Part shown: one piece after another, positions 39,180 through 59,829 of the stretch
Numbering within the stretch: position 1 is the first letter of the stretch
Layout: every line of letters starts with the position of its first letter
Assembly: GCA_964006375.1 (NCBI GenBank)
Contig: OZ023269.1
Span: 5,366,501 to 5,430,500 of the forward strand
Length of the DNA: 64,000 nucleotides
Direction of reading: 5' to 3'
Source of the DNA: Tillus elongatus
Lineage: Eukaryota > Arthropoda > Insecta > Coleoptera > Cleridae
Notes under the pieces: model-generated
The model's database searches: none
The model's input: the letters and a program-made list of their open reading frames with translations, nothing else
What the model was told of the DNA's origin: nothing
Made by a program: the position numbers and the translations under genes

Positions 39180-39592
39180 AAATTTTCTGTAAATATTTTA
39201 GTAAAATGAAGGGCGTTCACGGTCGAAGCTGAAACTTAAGGACTTGCAGAGCACTCTTCGTGCGGTATATACTTTACATAATGCGTATTTATTTGAAGTT
39301 CTTTGTCTAAATGTTGCAAATTTTGACGTTTCAAATCGCGACTTTGACGTTTTGAGTAAAACCTTAAAATTTGTTTTCTTTAGATGCCTATAACTTTTTT
39401 GTCTATGAACTTACAGACCTAGATTTTTTATTTTATAATACAAACAAGCGTACCAAATTGCGTTGCTCTTACTTTGTTATCTCCGGAGATATACATTTTT
39501 TCCGAAAGAAAACACAAAATTTTTCGGAAAAACCTGCGCCGATTTTCCTGGCTAACGAACTTACTAGCCACTTGCAAAAGAAGGTACTTACC

Positions 39593-39637
<45 letters not shown>

Positions 39638-39745
39638 ATAATAGAAATTGAAACTGACCCCGGATATGGGTCCTAAATAGCGCACCCTTGAAATACATTT
39701 CGCAGTCTTACCATTGATGCTTCTCTATTAGCGACTTTTTTTAAT
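39180..39745 (+). repeat. Block B with short (TA)n core
   Basis: It carries the 5' extension (AAATTTTGACGTTTCAAATC), the left body (GATTTTCCTGGCTAACGAAC), a short TA tract (39597-39634) and the right half (ACTGACCCCGGATATGGGTC). Confidence 0.8.
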
Positions 39746-39944
39746 CAAAGTATTTTCACTAACACTGACGTTAGTCTCTGAGACAGAAGTGTATAATCTA
39801 AACCTAAACTTACTTCATTCGCAACACGAAACAACGCTATCAAGGCGCTGACTCGAGACAGACTTGTTCAAGGTTAGATAGAACTACAGCCTGAGAAAGG
39901 AAATTTATTTGGAGGCAAAATATCGGCATACATCTGTGAGACGG

Positions 39945-40079
39945 CATGCTAGGAGTTCACGGTTAATTTTACAGTATCCAATGAAAAAGAGTTAAACGGC
40001 GCCTCTACTGGTTTTCAAGCCGCTGCCCTCAGCTTCAGAGGTACACGTTCTTACCACTTGGCAACTGAGGCTGCCAACT
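39945..40079 (-). mobile_element. tRNA-derived SINE, copy 3 (partial)
   Basis: The minus strand reads GGCAGCCTCAGTTGCCAAGT and GGTAAGAACGTGTACCTCTG, matching the tRNA-like head of 34170-34503. A short diverged body follows (ACTCTTTTTCATTGGATACT). The B box is degraded. Confidence 0.65.
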
Positions 40080-40944
40080 AGATGGTTAATAAGTTAATGT
40101 GTGGTGTTAGAGACTCAATTATTAATTTCAAACAGAAGGTGAAACTAGACACAATACTCCTGGCGTATATAGTTTGGTGTGCCCTTGGCGTGCACTCTAA
40201 TATATCTTAAGAGAAAAGAAATAAAAAGCGTCTAGGATAAAAAATACTTCTTAATTGACTAATAAAGTTAATAACTTTGAACATTCGTGTTCTAGACTAA
40301 TATGATTGGTTTAAGTCTGAAACAAACTACGTGTTAATGGAGCTCTGAAACTTGCTGAACTTTTTTCGCATGATGCGTCTAATTATGTAGCTTCACTTAA
40401 TCTATTAATACATTAAACACGTCTATGTGATGATGTAAAACGTAATTTAATCACTTACTCAAATTAACAACTTGAAACATAAACATATGAAAAGTCTGAT
40501 GAGCCTCTTCGTAATATCGAGGGTATGCCATTAATGGGAGAGAGTTAGACATAAGCTTTGTTTGTGGACGAAGAAGGCATACACTACAGGTGGGAACATT
40601 GATGTGATAAAACAAAATGCAAGCTTTGTTTGTAGCTATATTAAGGTATGTAAAAAATTTCAAGGCACATTTGCTATTAACATAAATTTAAGAATCTTAA
40701 AACCCAGATACACGACCTGTTATATGGCAAGCTGGCTCGTCTACCAGCATTCCGCGAACCGTGTCGCCAGTCACACAGACCGTCTACCAGGGATGACTCA
40801 CAGACCGATATTTCATGAGCCTAGAGTCCACCAATGTGTCGATGAAGTTGTACATCCACAAAAGAAATGAAAAAGCTCGGTGTATTGCAACGCTACACTT
40901 TTTTGACACGCTGTATTTTTTGAGCTATTGGTGTGACCTTTATA
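40080..40944. other. No recognised feature
   Basis: No supported gene or repeat. The 102-codon ORF at 40562-40870 has no recognisable motif. Confidence 0.5.
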
Positions 40945-43345
<2,401 letters not shown>

Positions 43346-44108
43346 AATAATTAAATAGATATGGCACAACTTTAAAAGTCGCGGTGGGTAAGGCTGTATG
43401 GCCAGCTCCCCCGTAAATAACATTTGGTACATTCTTCTCATATCAATATGAGAATTTTTTCTTACAGAAGAGACATTCTAATGTTTTAGAATGCAGGAGC
43501 AGAAACGTAGGTTACATAATATTTTGTCACACAAATGGCCCATCCTGTAGCGTAATGGGATTACAGACTTCCTAGCTGAAGATAGAGTTTTCAAGGAAAG
43601 AATAATTAAAATGAAAACCTTCTCTGAATTACGCTGTTAATTTTGCTTACACTTCCCCCTTAATTACGTTCCAACCAGTTCGCAATACTCACGAACGTAT
43701 AATTATACGTTTTAGTATCTAATTTTCTTCCATTGGAAATTATAGAAAACTTATTCACTTAAGTGAGTTACTTACGTAATTAAAGGGACGAAGCTTTTGC
43801 AAACCTGCTGTTTCTTTTATTGTGCCATATGGGGGTTAATGATAATTAGCGCATATAAATACTACTTTTACTATTTAAAAGTAAGAGCAGAGAGACTGAG
43901 TTTGCTTTCAGAGGATGAAACTTTTTATAGTACAGTAGCGGCACGCGATCGAACCTCAGGGTAGTTTTTGTTTTAGCGAATAAAAAATTATGTTGCTTGA
44001 TTATTTTAAAAAGGAAAAATACTGCATTCCATTCCTACTTAATGATGTGGTGGTGGTGGTATCGGTAAATATCACTTTGAAGCTTGCATTTCATTGGCCA
44101 CAGATATA
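43346..44108. other. No recognised feature
   Basis: AT-rich sequence with a short TAAA run at 43342-43360. No gene or repeat supported. Confidence 0.55.
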
Positions 44109-45990
<1,882 letters not shown>

Positions 45991-46529
45991 AAAACAGCTA
46001 TAAACCCAAAATTGGCATCATTTTATAAAATACTTCAGCCTCCGTAAATATTTATAAAGCCTTTTGTAAACATTACAAAACAGTTTTATAAACATTACTG
46101 TGACTCCAAAAAAAAATGTCAACACTGACATTATAAAATAGTTTTGTTACAGTTCTCATACTTTACTATAAAGTATACTTGACATTTTGTTATATTATTT
46201 TTGTAAATCAGCTATACTACAGTTTTGTAAAAGCTTTTTAGTACTTTCTGGTAAATATTATAAAGTGAGAAGGCAACACGAATTAACAGCAATAAAATTA
46301 AAAGATTTCTTTACGTCATTCTAAAAGTTGCAGGAAGCAACTTGATATACAAAGACAAGAGGGGACAGAGACAGAAATTATAAATGTCACAGGTATTATT
46401 ACTATTTACAAGATGGCCATTTCAATAAGGTCGTCTGTTACTTTAATATCTGTTAAGAGATACTGTTTGTCATACGCAAAATTAAATTCTTAGTGGGAAT
46501 TAAATTTTATTGTGAAATATTAGCATAAA
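45991..46529. other. Unclassified; TTATAAA-rich stretch
   Basis: 46000-46280 contains many TTATAAA/TTGTAAA words in both orientations; 46280-46529 shows nothing recognised. Confidence 0.5.
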
Positions 46530-47762
<1,233 letters not shown>

Positions 47763-49189
47763 TTTTTTGTTTCACTAACTTTAATATTTGGTAGAAATAA
47801 TAGTGTTTAGGTTTCGTACGTTTGGACTAAGATCTCATTTTTCTTTAAAAGCGCTGGATAACTCCTCGTTTCCTTTAAATCTCCGTGCAGTGTGAACAGT
47901 TCCGAGAAATGTCGCTTTCTGCATAACCTTGCAAAATTGTTACTCTTGTTATAGTTATTATTATCATTAATATGATTATTTTCATGGGGCAGTAACGTAC
48001 AAAAATGATAAATATGCACACGTTTTACGTGGTAACGATTGTATTAATGTAACGATTGAGGCAGTCAGACAAAAAGTGGGCAACTAAAACTAACCCATTT
48101 ACTAATGGCACAAATCCTCCACAATGCTCATTATTAGGAGAGCTAAACCAGTTAGATCGTTAGGAGAAACGGGCTCTGGGCTTTGAAGCTCATGTTGCTG
48201 TTTACATGCAACTCCATACACCATCGAATAAAGTTCTTTTGTATTCATAATCTGGAATTAATACAGACTGGTCGATCAGCCGAATATAAAATCTCCGAAA
48301 ACCTTTTCCATAATAAATTTCACCCTTGTGGGATACATAGTCGGGTTGCTGCATTATTTGTATCGCTTTTGTGAACGGTTTTTGTTTCAAAATATGAGTA
48401 ATGGATTTTAAATGGAAAGTGGAGAGAATGTGAACTTTCCGAATATTGCTCAGAACGTTTCAGTGTTATTCTTTCTTTTAATTCCGGCTGTCTATGTACA
48501 TTACTGGATATAGTGTAAAATATATAACATAAAGAGTATACGAATTAAATTTTCTTATATCAGGAGAGATTTATACAGAAAAGTTGAGCTTGCTCTTACA
48601 ATATTAGCATTTATTAAAGTTGCCTCAAACTTCTAACTTGAGAGGAACTTGTAAAATCCTGTTCACCATAACAAACACTATAATATGAAAAGATACAATA
48701 CTCCATGCCTGACATACTTTATCTTCCTTAATATTATAAAAGATTTACTGGAAACTTATTTATTATTCCGAATCCAATATTGAAGTAAACTTTTTCCCGC
48801 CTCTAATATACTTTGAGGTGGTTTTACACCATCTGAAACTCATATTAATGACGCTGAAAAGATTATACCGATTCATAAATAACTTTTCTTATCTTTGAGA
48901 GTCTGTAATGTTAAAAATGGCGCCTTTATGTTCTTCTCTTCACAGCAAAAATCCATATTACCATTATCAAGTATAAAACATGAGTTTCTTTTTTAAAATT
49001 CTCAACGTTTTTGTCGCAAAGCCAAATCGTCGAACTGATGATAAACAGCTAAAGCCACGAAAAATAGTATTTGGACCTACGTAATATTAAATAAATTTTG
49101 TTTAACTCCTTTGGTCTTATGCGCTGCTGTGACTTGCAATAGAACCATTTTTTTTTCATTCCTATAATTTTTTCCTTCTAGCAGACATC
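47763..49189. other. No recognised feature
   Basis: About 1.4 kb without a supported ORF or repeat. Possible unique sequence. Confidence 0.5.

Positions 49190-51535
<2,346 letters not shown>

Positions 51536-51613
<78 letters not shown>
51536..51613. repeat. (TA)n tract between two mariners
   Basis: 78 bases of TA repeats directly join the right end of M2 to the left end of M3. Confidence 0.98.
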
Positions 51614-51616
<3 letters not shown>

Positions 51617-53670
51617 TGGGAAACACACCTATAGAATAAAATTCATTATTCAGCAAAAAATATTTTTTGTGGAAAACGCTGAGACACTTGAAGTGTAATT
51701 TGTCAGATACTATCTTATAATCATAGTTAAAAAAAATAAACCCCCACCATTTTATCCGCCACCACTTTATCCATTTTTTTTTAAATAGCAACCCTACATT
51801 TTTCACCACAATTCGATGAATCACATTTTTGTGAATGCGGCGATACCCCCATATGAATGGTCTAATATTACAGTTGTCAATATAGGGTGTAAATTTAATG
51901 CCGGAATATTGAAACAGTTTACCCTGAAATTCAAATTTTCAAAATAAACCTAATAAAAACGTCCCTTTCTTATAATAAATGTTCAAAATGTTCTCCATTG
52001 ACTTGCAATGTTCTCCATTGACTCTGGAATTTTTCCCCAACCCTGTTCAACACGTCAGGCGTTACGTCCCTAATTTTTGTTGTTATTTTAATTTTGAAAT
52101 CATCCAAATCAGCAGGTTGCGTTTCATACACCATGTTTTTAACATATCCCCATAAAAATAAATCAAGGGGCGTAATAGCTGGTGATCCAGCAGGCTATTT
52201 TACGAAACCTCTTCGTCCAATCCATCTTTGTCGAAAGGCTTCGTGTAAATACTCCCGTACTTGAAGATCAAAGTGGGGCGGTGCACCGTCTTGTTGAAAC
52301 CATATCCTTTTATGGGAAATATTAGGTTCCATTACATTTGGATACAATTCTGCTAACATTGGGACAACCTGTTCTCTTAGCATTTCTAAATATCTTGGAC
52401 CGTTTAGATTTTCTATAAAAACAGGTCCAAGTACGTGATGACCAATGATATCAGCCCAAACGTTTAACTTCTGAGGACGATGACTGTGTGTTTGTCGCAT
52501 CCAGCGAGGATTTTAGGCAGCCCAGTATCTGCAACTTTGCCTGTTTATATCGCCATTCAAAAGAAATGTTGCTTCCTCGGAAAACAGAACGTCAGCAGAA
52601 GAAATAACATTTCTATGTAACATGTACAGTAGTTGTTCACAAAATTGCAGTCTTCTATCAGAATCACCGTCAATCAACTCTTGTACGTGTTGTAGTTTAT
52701 AGAGATGCATTTTTTCATTTTTGAGATACCTTAAAACTGTTGATTGACTAACATGATTTTCACGTGTAACTTGACGGGTAGAAGTTGTTGGTTCTTCTTG
52801 AAAAGCCAATAAAATGTTGAGTTTTAAATCTTCTTCAACAAACTTTGGTCTCCTAGGCAGTGATTTAGCGTGTCACGAAACTGTGAATGTATCTTAGACA
52901 CATTTCTCTGGGTTAGTGGGCGCAAATCTGCATGTTTTCCATTAAATATGTTAACAACTTGTGCCCGTGTTCTACACATTTCAGCATACCCAATCATCAT
53001 TAATATTTTTGTTCGCAGAGTTTCAGTAACTATCGCATTATTAGACCAAAAATTAATTGAAATTATAGGAACAAAATTACGATTAGTTTATTAGGAGACC
53101 GTGCATTCAACAGAATACAACACAAAATAAAACAGAACTGTTTAATTTCACCTTTCACATTGGAAAAATAATTGGTAGTAAATAAAAAACGATTATTGAT
53201 ATCAAGTACGTTTTAGATAAAAGACAAGATAAGAAATTTAAGATACGAGTCAGTGAAGAATTCCAGAGCAGATTATTCCGTTGTGTGCAAGTGAATGATG
53301 AATGTCTTGAACATTTCTTATAAGAAAGGGATGTTTTTATTAAGTTTATTTTCAAAATTTGAATTTCAGGGTAAACTGTTTAGTTTTAATATTCCGGAAT
53401 AAAATTTCAATCCTGTATTGAAAACTATAATATTAGACCATACATATGGGGTATCTCCGCATTCATAAAAATGTGATCCATCAAATTGTGATGAAAAAAT
53501 GTAGGGTTCCTTTTTTTTTAATGGATAAAGTGGTGGGGGTAAAATGTTGGTTTAATTTTTTAACTATGATTATTAGATAATGTTCGACAAATTAAACTTC
53601 ACGTGTCTTAACGTTTTCCACGAAAATTATTTTTGCTGAATAACGAATTTTATTCCATAAGTGTGTTTCA

Positions 53671-53675
<5 letters not shown>
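51614..53675 (-). mobile_element. Mariner-like transposon M3
   Basis: 2062 bases bounded by inverted repeats of about 360 bases (51614-51980 and 53315-53675). The tips are CAGTGGGAAACACAC at the left and, inverted, TAGTGTGAAACACAC at the right, so the right tip has lost its leading C. It is a different family from M1 and M2. (TA)n tracts lie on both sides. Confidence 0.9.
51972..53055 (-). pseudogene. Decayed DD41D-group transposase (M3)
   Basis: Minus-strand pieces in order: TETLRTKILMMIGYAEMCRT (N-terminus, near 53010), RQVTRENHVSQSTVLRYLKN, VLFSEEATFLLNGD, QKLNVWADIIGHHVLGPVFI, QQDGAPPHFDLQVREYLHEA and TPLDLFLWGYVKN. The first catalytic aspartate is replaced by glutamate (FSEE for FSDE). 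The frame changes near 52810, has a stop at 52512-52514 and breaks after IGRRGFVK. A ~20-base tandem duplication sits near the 3' end (about 51985-52022). It is inactive. Confidence 0.87.

Positions 53676-53734
<59 letters not shown>
53676..53734. repeat. (TA)n microsatellite
   Basis: TA tract at the right edge of M3. The sequence beyond it is not block B. Confidence 0.98.
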
Positions 53735-53736
<2 letters not shown>

Positions 53737-55035
53737 CTAGGCGTGACTCTACTGATTATAAGGGATCAAAGTCTGACTGATGCTTCTATTCAGATAAGAT
53801 GGTGCATATCACAAATGCCATTTGCTGTTTATTAAAAGTTGAGAGGGCGTATCGTTTCAACAGTAAACTAAATAGCACAAAATTTAGGCCCTGTAAAGCA
53901 TTTTTTTTTGCTTATCTAAATAGCAGTAGTAATCTATTTGTTCGTAAGAGAAGTAATAAGCTATTGAAATTGTTAAACATAAAAGAGGCACAACTATTCA
54001 AGAAGCATCCAATTATTGTCGACTACCGTTGAAATGTAGCTCACAAACGGGAAAACAATAACCTTTTCAGTTTTGTTCCCTTTTGATTCGTGTAGTGTTG
54101 AGAATTCCAAGTAGTGCATCATCTGAAAGTCGACCATTTATTTCATGGATAAGTAATGAAGCGAATTTGACGCAGATTTCTTTGAATACCCGTTCTCTTT
54201 TCAAATTCGTCTTTCACATTTAACTGTTGTTTTATATTTTGTACATCAAAGGATATTTTGAAACATGATATGTTCAACAGTGATTACATCCTTTTCAATC
54301 TTTCATTCACGATAGAGCTCCTTCTGTATTTTGATAAATCCAAGCGAAAAATTTAATCTTTTCGGCGATTTCCGATACACTTCAACTGAATTTGAAAATA
54401 ACGTCGAGAGTCTAGATAGATATTGTGATGTCTCGATGCCGATACTTGTTCGAATTCGAACAACCCTTCTATTGCCGCTGGAAAATCTCTCGTTCGCGAA
54501 CGAGAAACTTTACTAATCATTGAAAGGATGGTCGATACTTGATACTGAATATACAACAGCTTCCAGAACCCTGGTCATATGTACATTCGACGTTGAAAAT
54601 TCCTACATTTTTTACTGGGTCTTCTTTATGTCACTTTAAATTTTAAAATCGAGTTGAGTGTTGTAAAAGCGTGCTGATTATTTAAGGAACAACTTTCTAA
54701 AAGATAGAGGATATCTTTTGTCAGAATTCTAGCATTTTTGGTGAGGCACTCTTAAACGTATTTAGAGAGGTTTCAACACACACACATATATAGTTGTAGA
54801 ATAAATAAAATTATATTATCCGACCAGCGTCAGTTTCCATGAGACTTCAGGTAGAGTGAGTCGACTTTAGGGCACTAGTTTGATCATTCACGTAATTTAC
54901 ACCTTGAAGGAACCAAACCAAGCATATTAATTCAAGCAGCTTATTTTAAATCATACAAGTTTTACAAGAAATGGGACAATAAATTCGAAAGGTAATTAAA
55001 TAGCTTAAATAAGTAACTGTATATAGTATAAAAGG
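53735..55035. other. No recognised feature
   Basis: About 1.3 kb without supported genes or repeats; a CA-rich dinucleotide stretch is near 54776-54786. Confidence 0.5.
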
Positions 55036-55357
55036 TAGGGATGCAGCTAGTGCGTTATGGTAGTGAATTTTCATTAAATGCTTCAAATTTGAATAACTCA
55101 ATTTTTTGTAAGATTAGAAAGTTGAATTTTGGCAAGTAGTAGGGCTTTTCCCAATGCAATATATCCATTAAACTTCATTGAAATAGCTTGGTAAGTTTTG
55201 GAGATATTTTTTTTTCGAAAGTAAACTAAAAACTTTCCCGGAAAAGCTTACCCTATTTTCCTGCCCAACGAGGTCATGCAAGCGATTAATAAAATAAAGG
55301 CACTAGCGAAGTTCCATCCAAATCGGTTAACTACTTTTTGAGATATCGGTTGGAGAC

Positions 55358-55424
<67 letters not shown>
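55036..55424 (+). repeat. Block B left body plus (TA)n tract
   Basis: It starts GGGATGCAGCTAGTGCGTTA, continues with AAAGTTGAATTTTGGCAAGT and CTTTTTGAGATATCGGTTGG, then TA repeats 55359-55424. The M5 transposon tip follows, with no right half of block B. Confidence 0.85.
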
Positions 55425-55425
<1 letters not shown>

Positions 55426-56179
55426 GGTGGTCCAAGAGTGCGTTCAAGTTCAATATCTCCTTTATTATTTAATAATAAAAAAATATTTGGAACAAAAGTT
55501 GCAGGTACTGATGTTTTAGCTACAAACTAAAATTATTCTTGCATATACAGGCTGGGTCATAAGTTATATACCACCCAAACTTCACTCTATATTTTGTTGT
55601 ATTTTTAAACTCCCCTTCTTTTACCGATTCATCAAGTCTGAGTTATTAGGGTCTAGACAGAGTTGTTCAAAAGTTATGTCCACTTTTCTAAAACATCAGA
55701 GGCACATTTAATGACCTATATCTTCATCAATATGTCAGCATGCAACACTCTGTCATTCCAAAAATCTGAAAAAGTGTTCTTCTTTGAACTTCAATCAATA
55801 CAGAAGAAATTTCTTGAAAACAATATACAACAGGATGAGTAAAAACACTGCCAAGTTTTTTCGGGAAATTCAAATGGAGTACCCTGTATATTATAATCAA
55901 TTTAGATACATCAACAAATGTCCTTTTAGTTTCATGTATTTCCTATATCTAAAACCAGTATGTACTGAGATATTGCGTGTTTTTTTTTTCAAGAAAAAAA
56001 CATACATTTATACACAAGAACAAATTAGTATATTATTTTTTAAACACCTTTATGGAGTTTCCTGTCTAGACTTTTCTCGGTTTGATTATTAATCCTCCGT
56101 TGGGGCATATGAAGAATTATATTAAGATTTCCGGTCACTACTTCTCAAAACCTAGTACTTTTTTCCTTAGGGCTCGTCC

Positions 56180-58375
56180 GCAGCTTTGCCGCCCCGATAG
56201 CAGTGCAGCCTTTGGATTATTGTGCATGCTCTTAGTCTTTTTACTCCACCCATTCCAAAATCTCTGTGCCATGAACTAGTCTGCACAGCGATTGGTAGGG
56301 TGAAGTTTTATATTGCTCTGTCTGGGATCTAGACTGACCGTAAATCAGTTGTCTTTTACGATCCAGAGCTTTACACTCGCACAAAATGTGGTGCGCTGAT
56401 TCCTCTCCCTCGTCGCAGAGTCTGCATGCGAGGTCCCCTCGAACCGCCCCATTTTATGCAGGTGTTTCTTGACAGTCATGTGTCCCGTCAAGAGACCTGT
56501 CATGCTTCTGAGCTAACCTCTGATAAGATTTAGCAGCTCCACAGCTCTCTTTGAACTGGGTTCGTCAATTATTGACTTCCCATGTCTGAGCCCTGGATAG
56601 TCTGCCCAGTACACCTTGTATTGGTTTGTGACCTAGGACTTAATGGCTCTCCTGGCAGTGCTCCTTGTCACGCCAAGAACCGGTTCTGGTCCCATAAATG
56701 GTTCTGATGACACTCTATTCGCGAAACTGTCAACTTCTTCATTGCCTTTGACCCCCAAGTGATTCGATGAGGATGTCCTCATTCTGCCCAGCCAGATCGC
56801 TCGTCTCGTCACCCACTCACCAGCCAGAAATTTACCCGTGGGCTACTTAGGGCCTTAAGGGCTGCCTGTCTATCTGTTGCTATGAGGATCCACTTGTTGG
56901 TGTAGCCCCTCCTCTTGCTCTCCCGCACACAGTGCAGGATGGCGTACATTTCGGCCTGAAAGACCGTTGCATTGGCTCCGAGGGAAATACTATGAATTAC
57001 CCTCGGTCCTTCCGAATAAACACCTGCCCCCGTCCCACGTTCACCGCCGGATTCGTCCGTGAACCAGACGAGCGCGTCCCGTGGTATGCCCGGCGTTTCC
57101 TCCTGTTATGCATCGCGGTCGGGGATGTCCACTGTAAAGTTGTTTTCTCTGCAGATTCGCGGGATCGCGAAGTCTGACCTCATTTCAAGCATGAACCCCT
57201 TCACGATCTCCTGAATTTTTCAGTAGCCCCTGAATCCTGGGTTGATCTTCAGTCTACGATTGCAGGTTAGTCTGTATAGTCCCAGCCTGGCCTCCCTCAT
57301 AATAGCTAAGTGCAGGGGGGGGGGTGCAGATCCAGAAACACCTCCATGGAGGCTTTTGGGGTTGAAGTCATGGCCCCTGTGATGCCGAGGCAAGCCATCC
57401 TTTGGATCTTGCCCAGTTTTTGTTTGGCACTGGATTGTATCATTTTAGACTACCAGACCAGTGCCGCGTATGTTAACGATGGTCTGACCACCATTGTGTA
57501 CAGCCAGTGGGCCATACTAGGTCTTAGTCCCCACGTTTTTCGATATAGTCGCCTAGTGACGGCTAGGATCATGACTGTCTTACGCAGTACTTTTTCAACC
57601 TGAACATTCCAGGTTAGCTTATAGTCCAATACGATCCCAAGATATTTTACCTCCCTGGCCATTGGAATGTTCCTACCGTATACAGAGAGAGAGTTCTGTG
57701 GCTCTCCCACTACCTCCTGCTCGTAAACGATATGACAGTTGTTTTCTCGGGGCTCACCGCAAGTCCATGACTAACCGTCCACCACATTCAGTACTGTCTG
57801 CATGCGCTCCCACACTGACTGTGTAACCTTTCCTCAGACTATGACGACAATGTCGTCCGCATAGCCCTGTACCTCATGACCCCCTCCAGAGAGCCTCCCT
57901 AGCAGGCCGTCCACGACTAGGCACCATAGCAAGAGAGACAGAACGCTCCCCTGTGGACAGCTCGCCGCGACCCCGCCAGCAGAGTCTCGCGAGTGAGGTG
58001 AACACCGCCCTGTCGCTGAGCATGGAACCGATCCAACTGCAGCAGGTCTCCTGTATTCCACGCTCCCTGACAGCTGCCAGAACCGATCCGAATGAGGTGT
58101 TGTTGAAGGCCCCCTCTATGTCTAGGAAGGTCCCCAGCGCCACCTCCCTGTTCTCCAGCGTATTCTCCAGTTTCAGCACCAGTTGGTGCAGCGCTGTTTC
58201 TGTTGAGACTCCTTCTATGTATGCATATTGTCCGCAGTGTAGGGGATATGCTTCCAGTACACTGCCCCCAATGTACCGGTCAAGCAGTTTTTCCATTGTC
58301 CTTAGCAAGAAGGACATGAGACTTATTGGCCTCAGGAACATTGCCTGGGCGTCCAACGCCTTCGATGACCATCAT
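56180..58375 (-). pseudogene. I-group LINE, 5'-truncated (RT and RNase H)
   Basis: On the minus strand RT reads FLRPISLMSFLLRTMEKLLD, QYAYIEGVSTETALHQLVLK, LGTFLDIEGAFNNTSF (catalytic D), GYADDIVVIV (YADD-type active site) and KYLGIVLDYKLTWNVQVEKV. A complete-looking RNase H follows: FTDESGG, FQAEMYAI, ATDRQAAL and GNEEVDSFA, the D-E-D-D set. The C-terminal region toward 56290 has frameshifts and stops. The RNase H domain places it with I-like LINEs and not Jockey or CR1. The element is GC-richer than its surroundings, which argues for a different origin or age. Confidence 0.82.
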
Positions 58376-58384
58376 TGTACAGTT

Positions 58385-59829
58385 CTTGGAGGAGTTGGAT
58401 ATGGTATGGGTGAAATTTGTTTTTACGTAAAACTCATGAAACAGGGGTCTTACTTATATTCACTTCCATTGCTATTTTTCTTGAACTGATATGAGGGTTT
58501 CCTATCACTTTCCAATTTGCTATCAACTCTTTCTCTTCGTTCAAAATAGGCTTGGTTCTCTCAGTCTTCTTGTATCCTGTGTTCCTCATTGCGTCAAAAC
58601 GTAGTATCAGTCTTTCAGAAGCTTCTGTGTGGTTGTCCTCTATTGTGATATTTACTCTGGTACTTGTACTTGTACTTGTACTTGTACTTGTACTTGTACT
58701 TGTACTTGTACTTGTACTTGTACTTGTACTTGTACTTGTACTTGTACTTGTACTTGTACTTGTACTTGTACTTGTACTTGTACTTGTACTTGTACTTGTA
58801 CTTGTACTTGTACTTGTACTTGTACTTGTACTTGTACTTGTACTTGTACTTGTACTTGTACTTGTACTTGTACTTGTACTTGTACTTGTACTTGTACTTG
58901 TACTTGTACTTGTACTTGTACTTGTACTTGTACTTGTACTTGTACTTGTACTTGTACTTGTACTTGTACTTGTACTTGTACTTGTACTTGTACTTGTACT
59001 TGAACTTGAACTTGTACTTGTACTTGTACTTGTACTTGTACTTGTACTTGTACTTGTACTTGTACTTGTACTTGTACTTGTACTTGCACTTGCACTTGCA
59101 CTTGCGCTTGCGCTTGCGCTTGCGCTTGCGCTTGCGCTTGCCCTTGCGCTTGCGCTTGCGCTTGCACTTGCACTTGCACTTGCACTTGCACTTGCACTTG
59201 CACTTGCACTTGCACTTGCACTTGCACTTGCACTTGCACTTGCACTTGCACTTGCACTTGCACTTGCACTTGCACTTGCACTTGCACTTGCACTTGCACT
59301 TGCACTTGCACTTGCACTTGCACTTGCACTTGCACTTGCACTTGCACTTGCACTTGCACTTGCACTTGCACTTGCACTTGCACTTGCACTTGCACTTGCA
59401 CTTGCACTTGTACTTGTACTTGTACTTGTACTTGTACTTGTACTTGTACTTGTACTTGTACTTGTACTTGTACTTGTACTTGTACTTGTACTTGTACTTG
59501 TACTTGTACTTGTACTTGTACTTGTACTTGTACTTGCACTTGCACTTGTACTTGCACTTGTACTTGTACTTGTACTTGTACTTGTACTTGTACTTGTACT
59601 TGTACTTGTACTTGTACTTGTACTTGTACTTGTACTTGTACTTGTACTTGTACTTGTACTTGTACTTGTACTTGTACTTGTACTTGTACTTGTACTTGTA
59701 CTACTCTGGTACTCTGGTTGTCCTCTATTGTGATATTTCGCATGATAGATTCTTGTCCCGATAAACAGTTTCTGTTACTTGCTACACCTAAACGATATCA
59801 ATCATTTCTTGCTGTGAGAAATTCATTTT
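58385..59829 (-). pseudogene. M5 transposase N-terminal part, split by hexanucleotide array
   Basis: The minus strand starts MNFSQQEMIDIV (59829), changes frame and reads NRNCLSGQESIMRNITIEDN. It is interrupted by the array and resumes with NITIEDNHTEASERLILRFD, ERTKPILNEEKELIANWKV, NPHISSRKIAMEVNISKTPV and VLRKNKFHPYHIQLLQELYN. This is the two-part helix-turn-helix DNA-binding domain of mariner transposases. The catalytic domain is absent, because I-group LINE sequence begins right after it. Frame changes also occur, so it is dead. Confidence 0.78.
58654..59714. repeat. 1-kb hexanucleotide array (ACTTGT)n with variant blocks
   Basis: About 173 units. Blocks run: ACTTGT; two ACTTGA units (about 59000-59012); ACTTGT; ACTTGC (from about 59083); GCTTGC (59105-59160, with one CCTTGC near 59140); a long ACTTGC block to about 59408; then ACTTGT with a few ACTTGC units near 59533-59558. 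All six frames are open, giving long dipeptide ORFs that are not genes. The array is bracketed by ACTCTGGTAC and by a 24-base direct duplication (58630-58653 and 59715-59738). Confidence 0.97.

Noticed and set aside
55784..56092. Gene pair with 59845-60093 (similar proteins on opposite strands)
   Set aside because: Both ORFs fall in the inverted arms of M5; similarity follows from the DNA repeat, and frames do not extend together.
58552..59764. Long ORFs of dipeptide repeats (LV, YL, QV) on both strands
   Set aside because: They are translations of the hexanucleotide array, which has no stop in any frame; flanks belong to a dead transposase.
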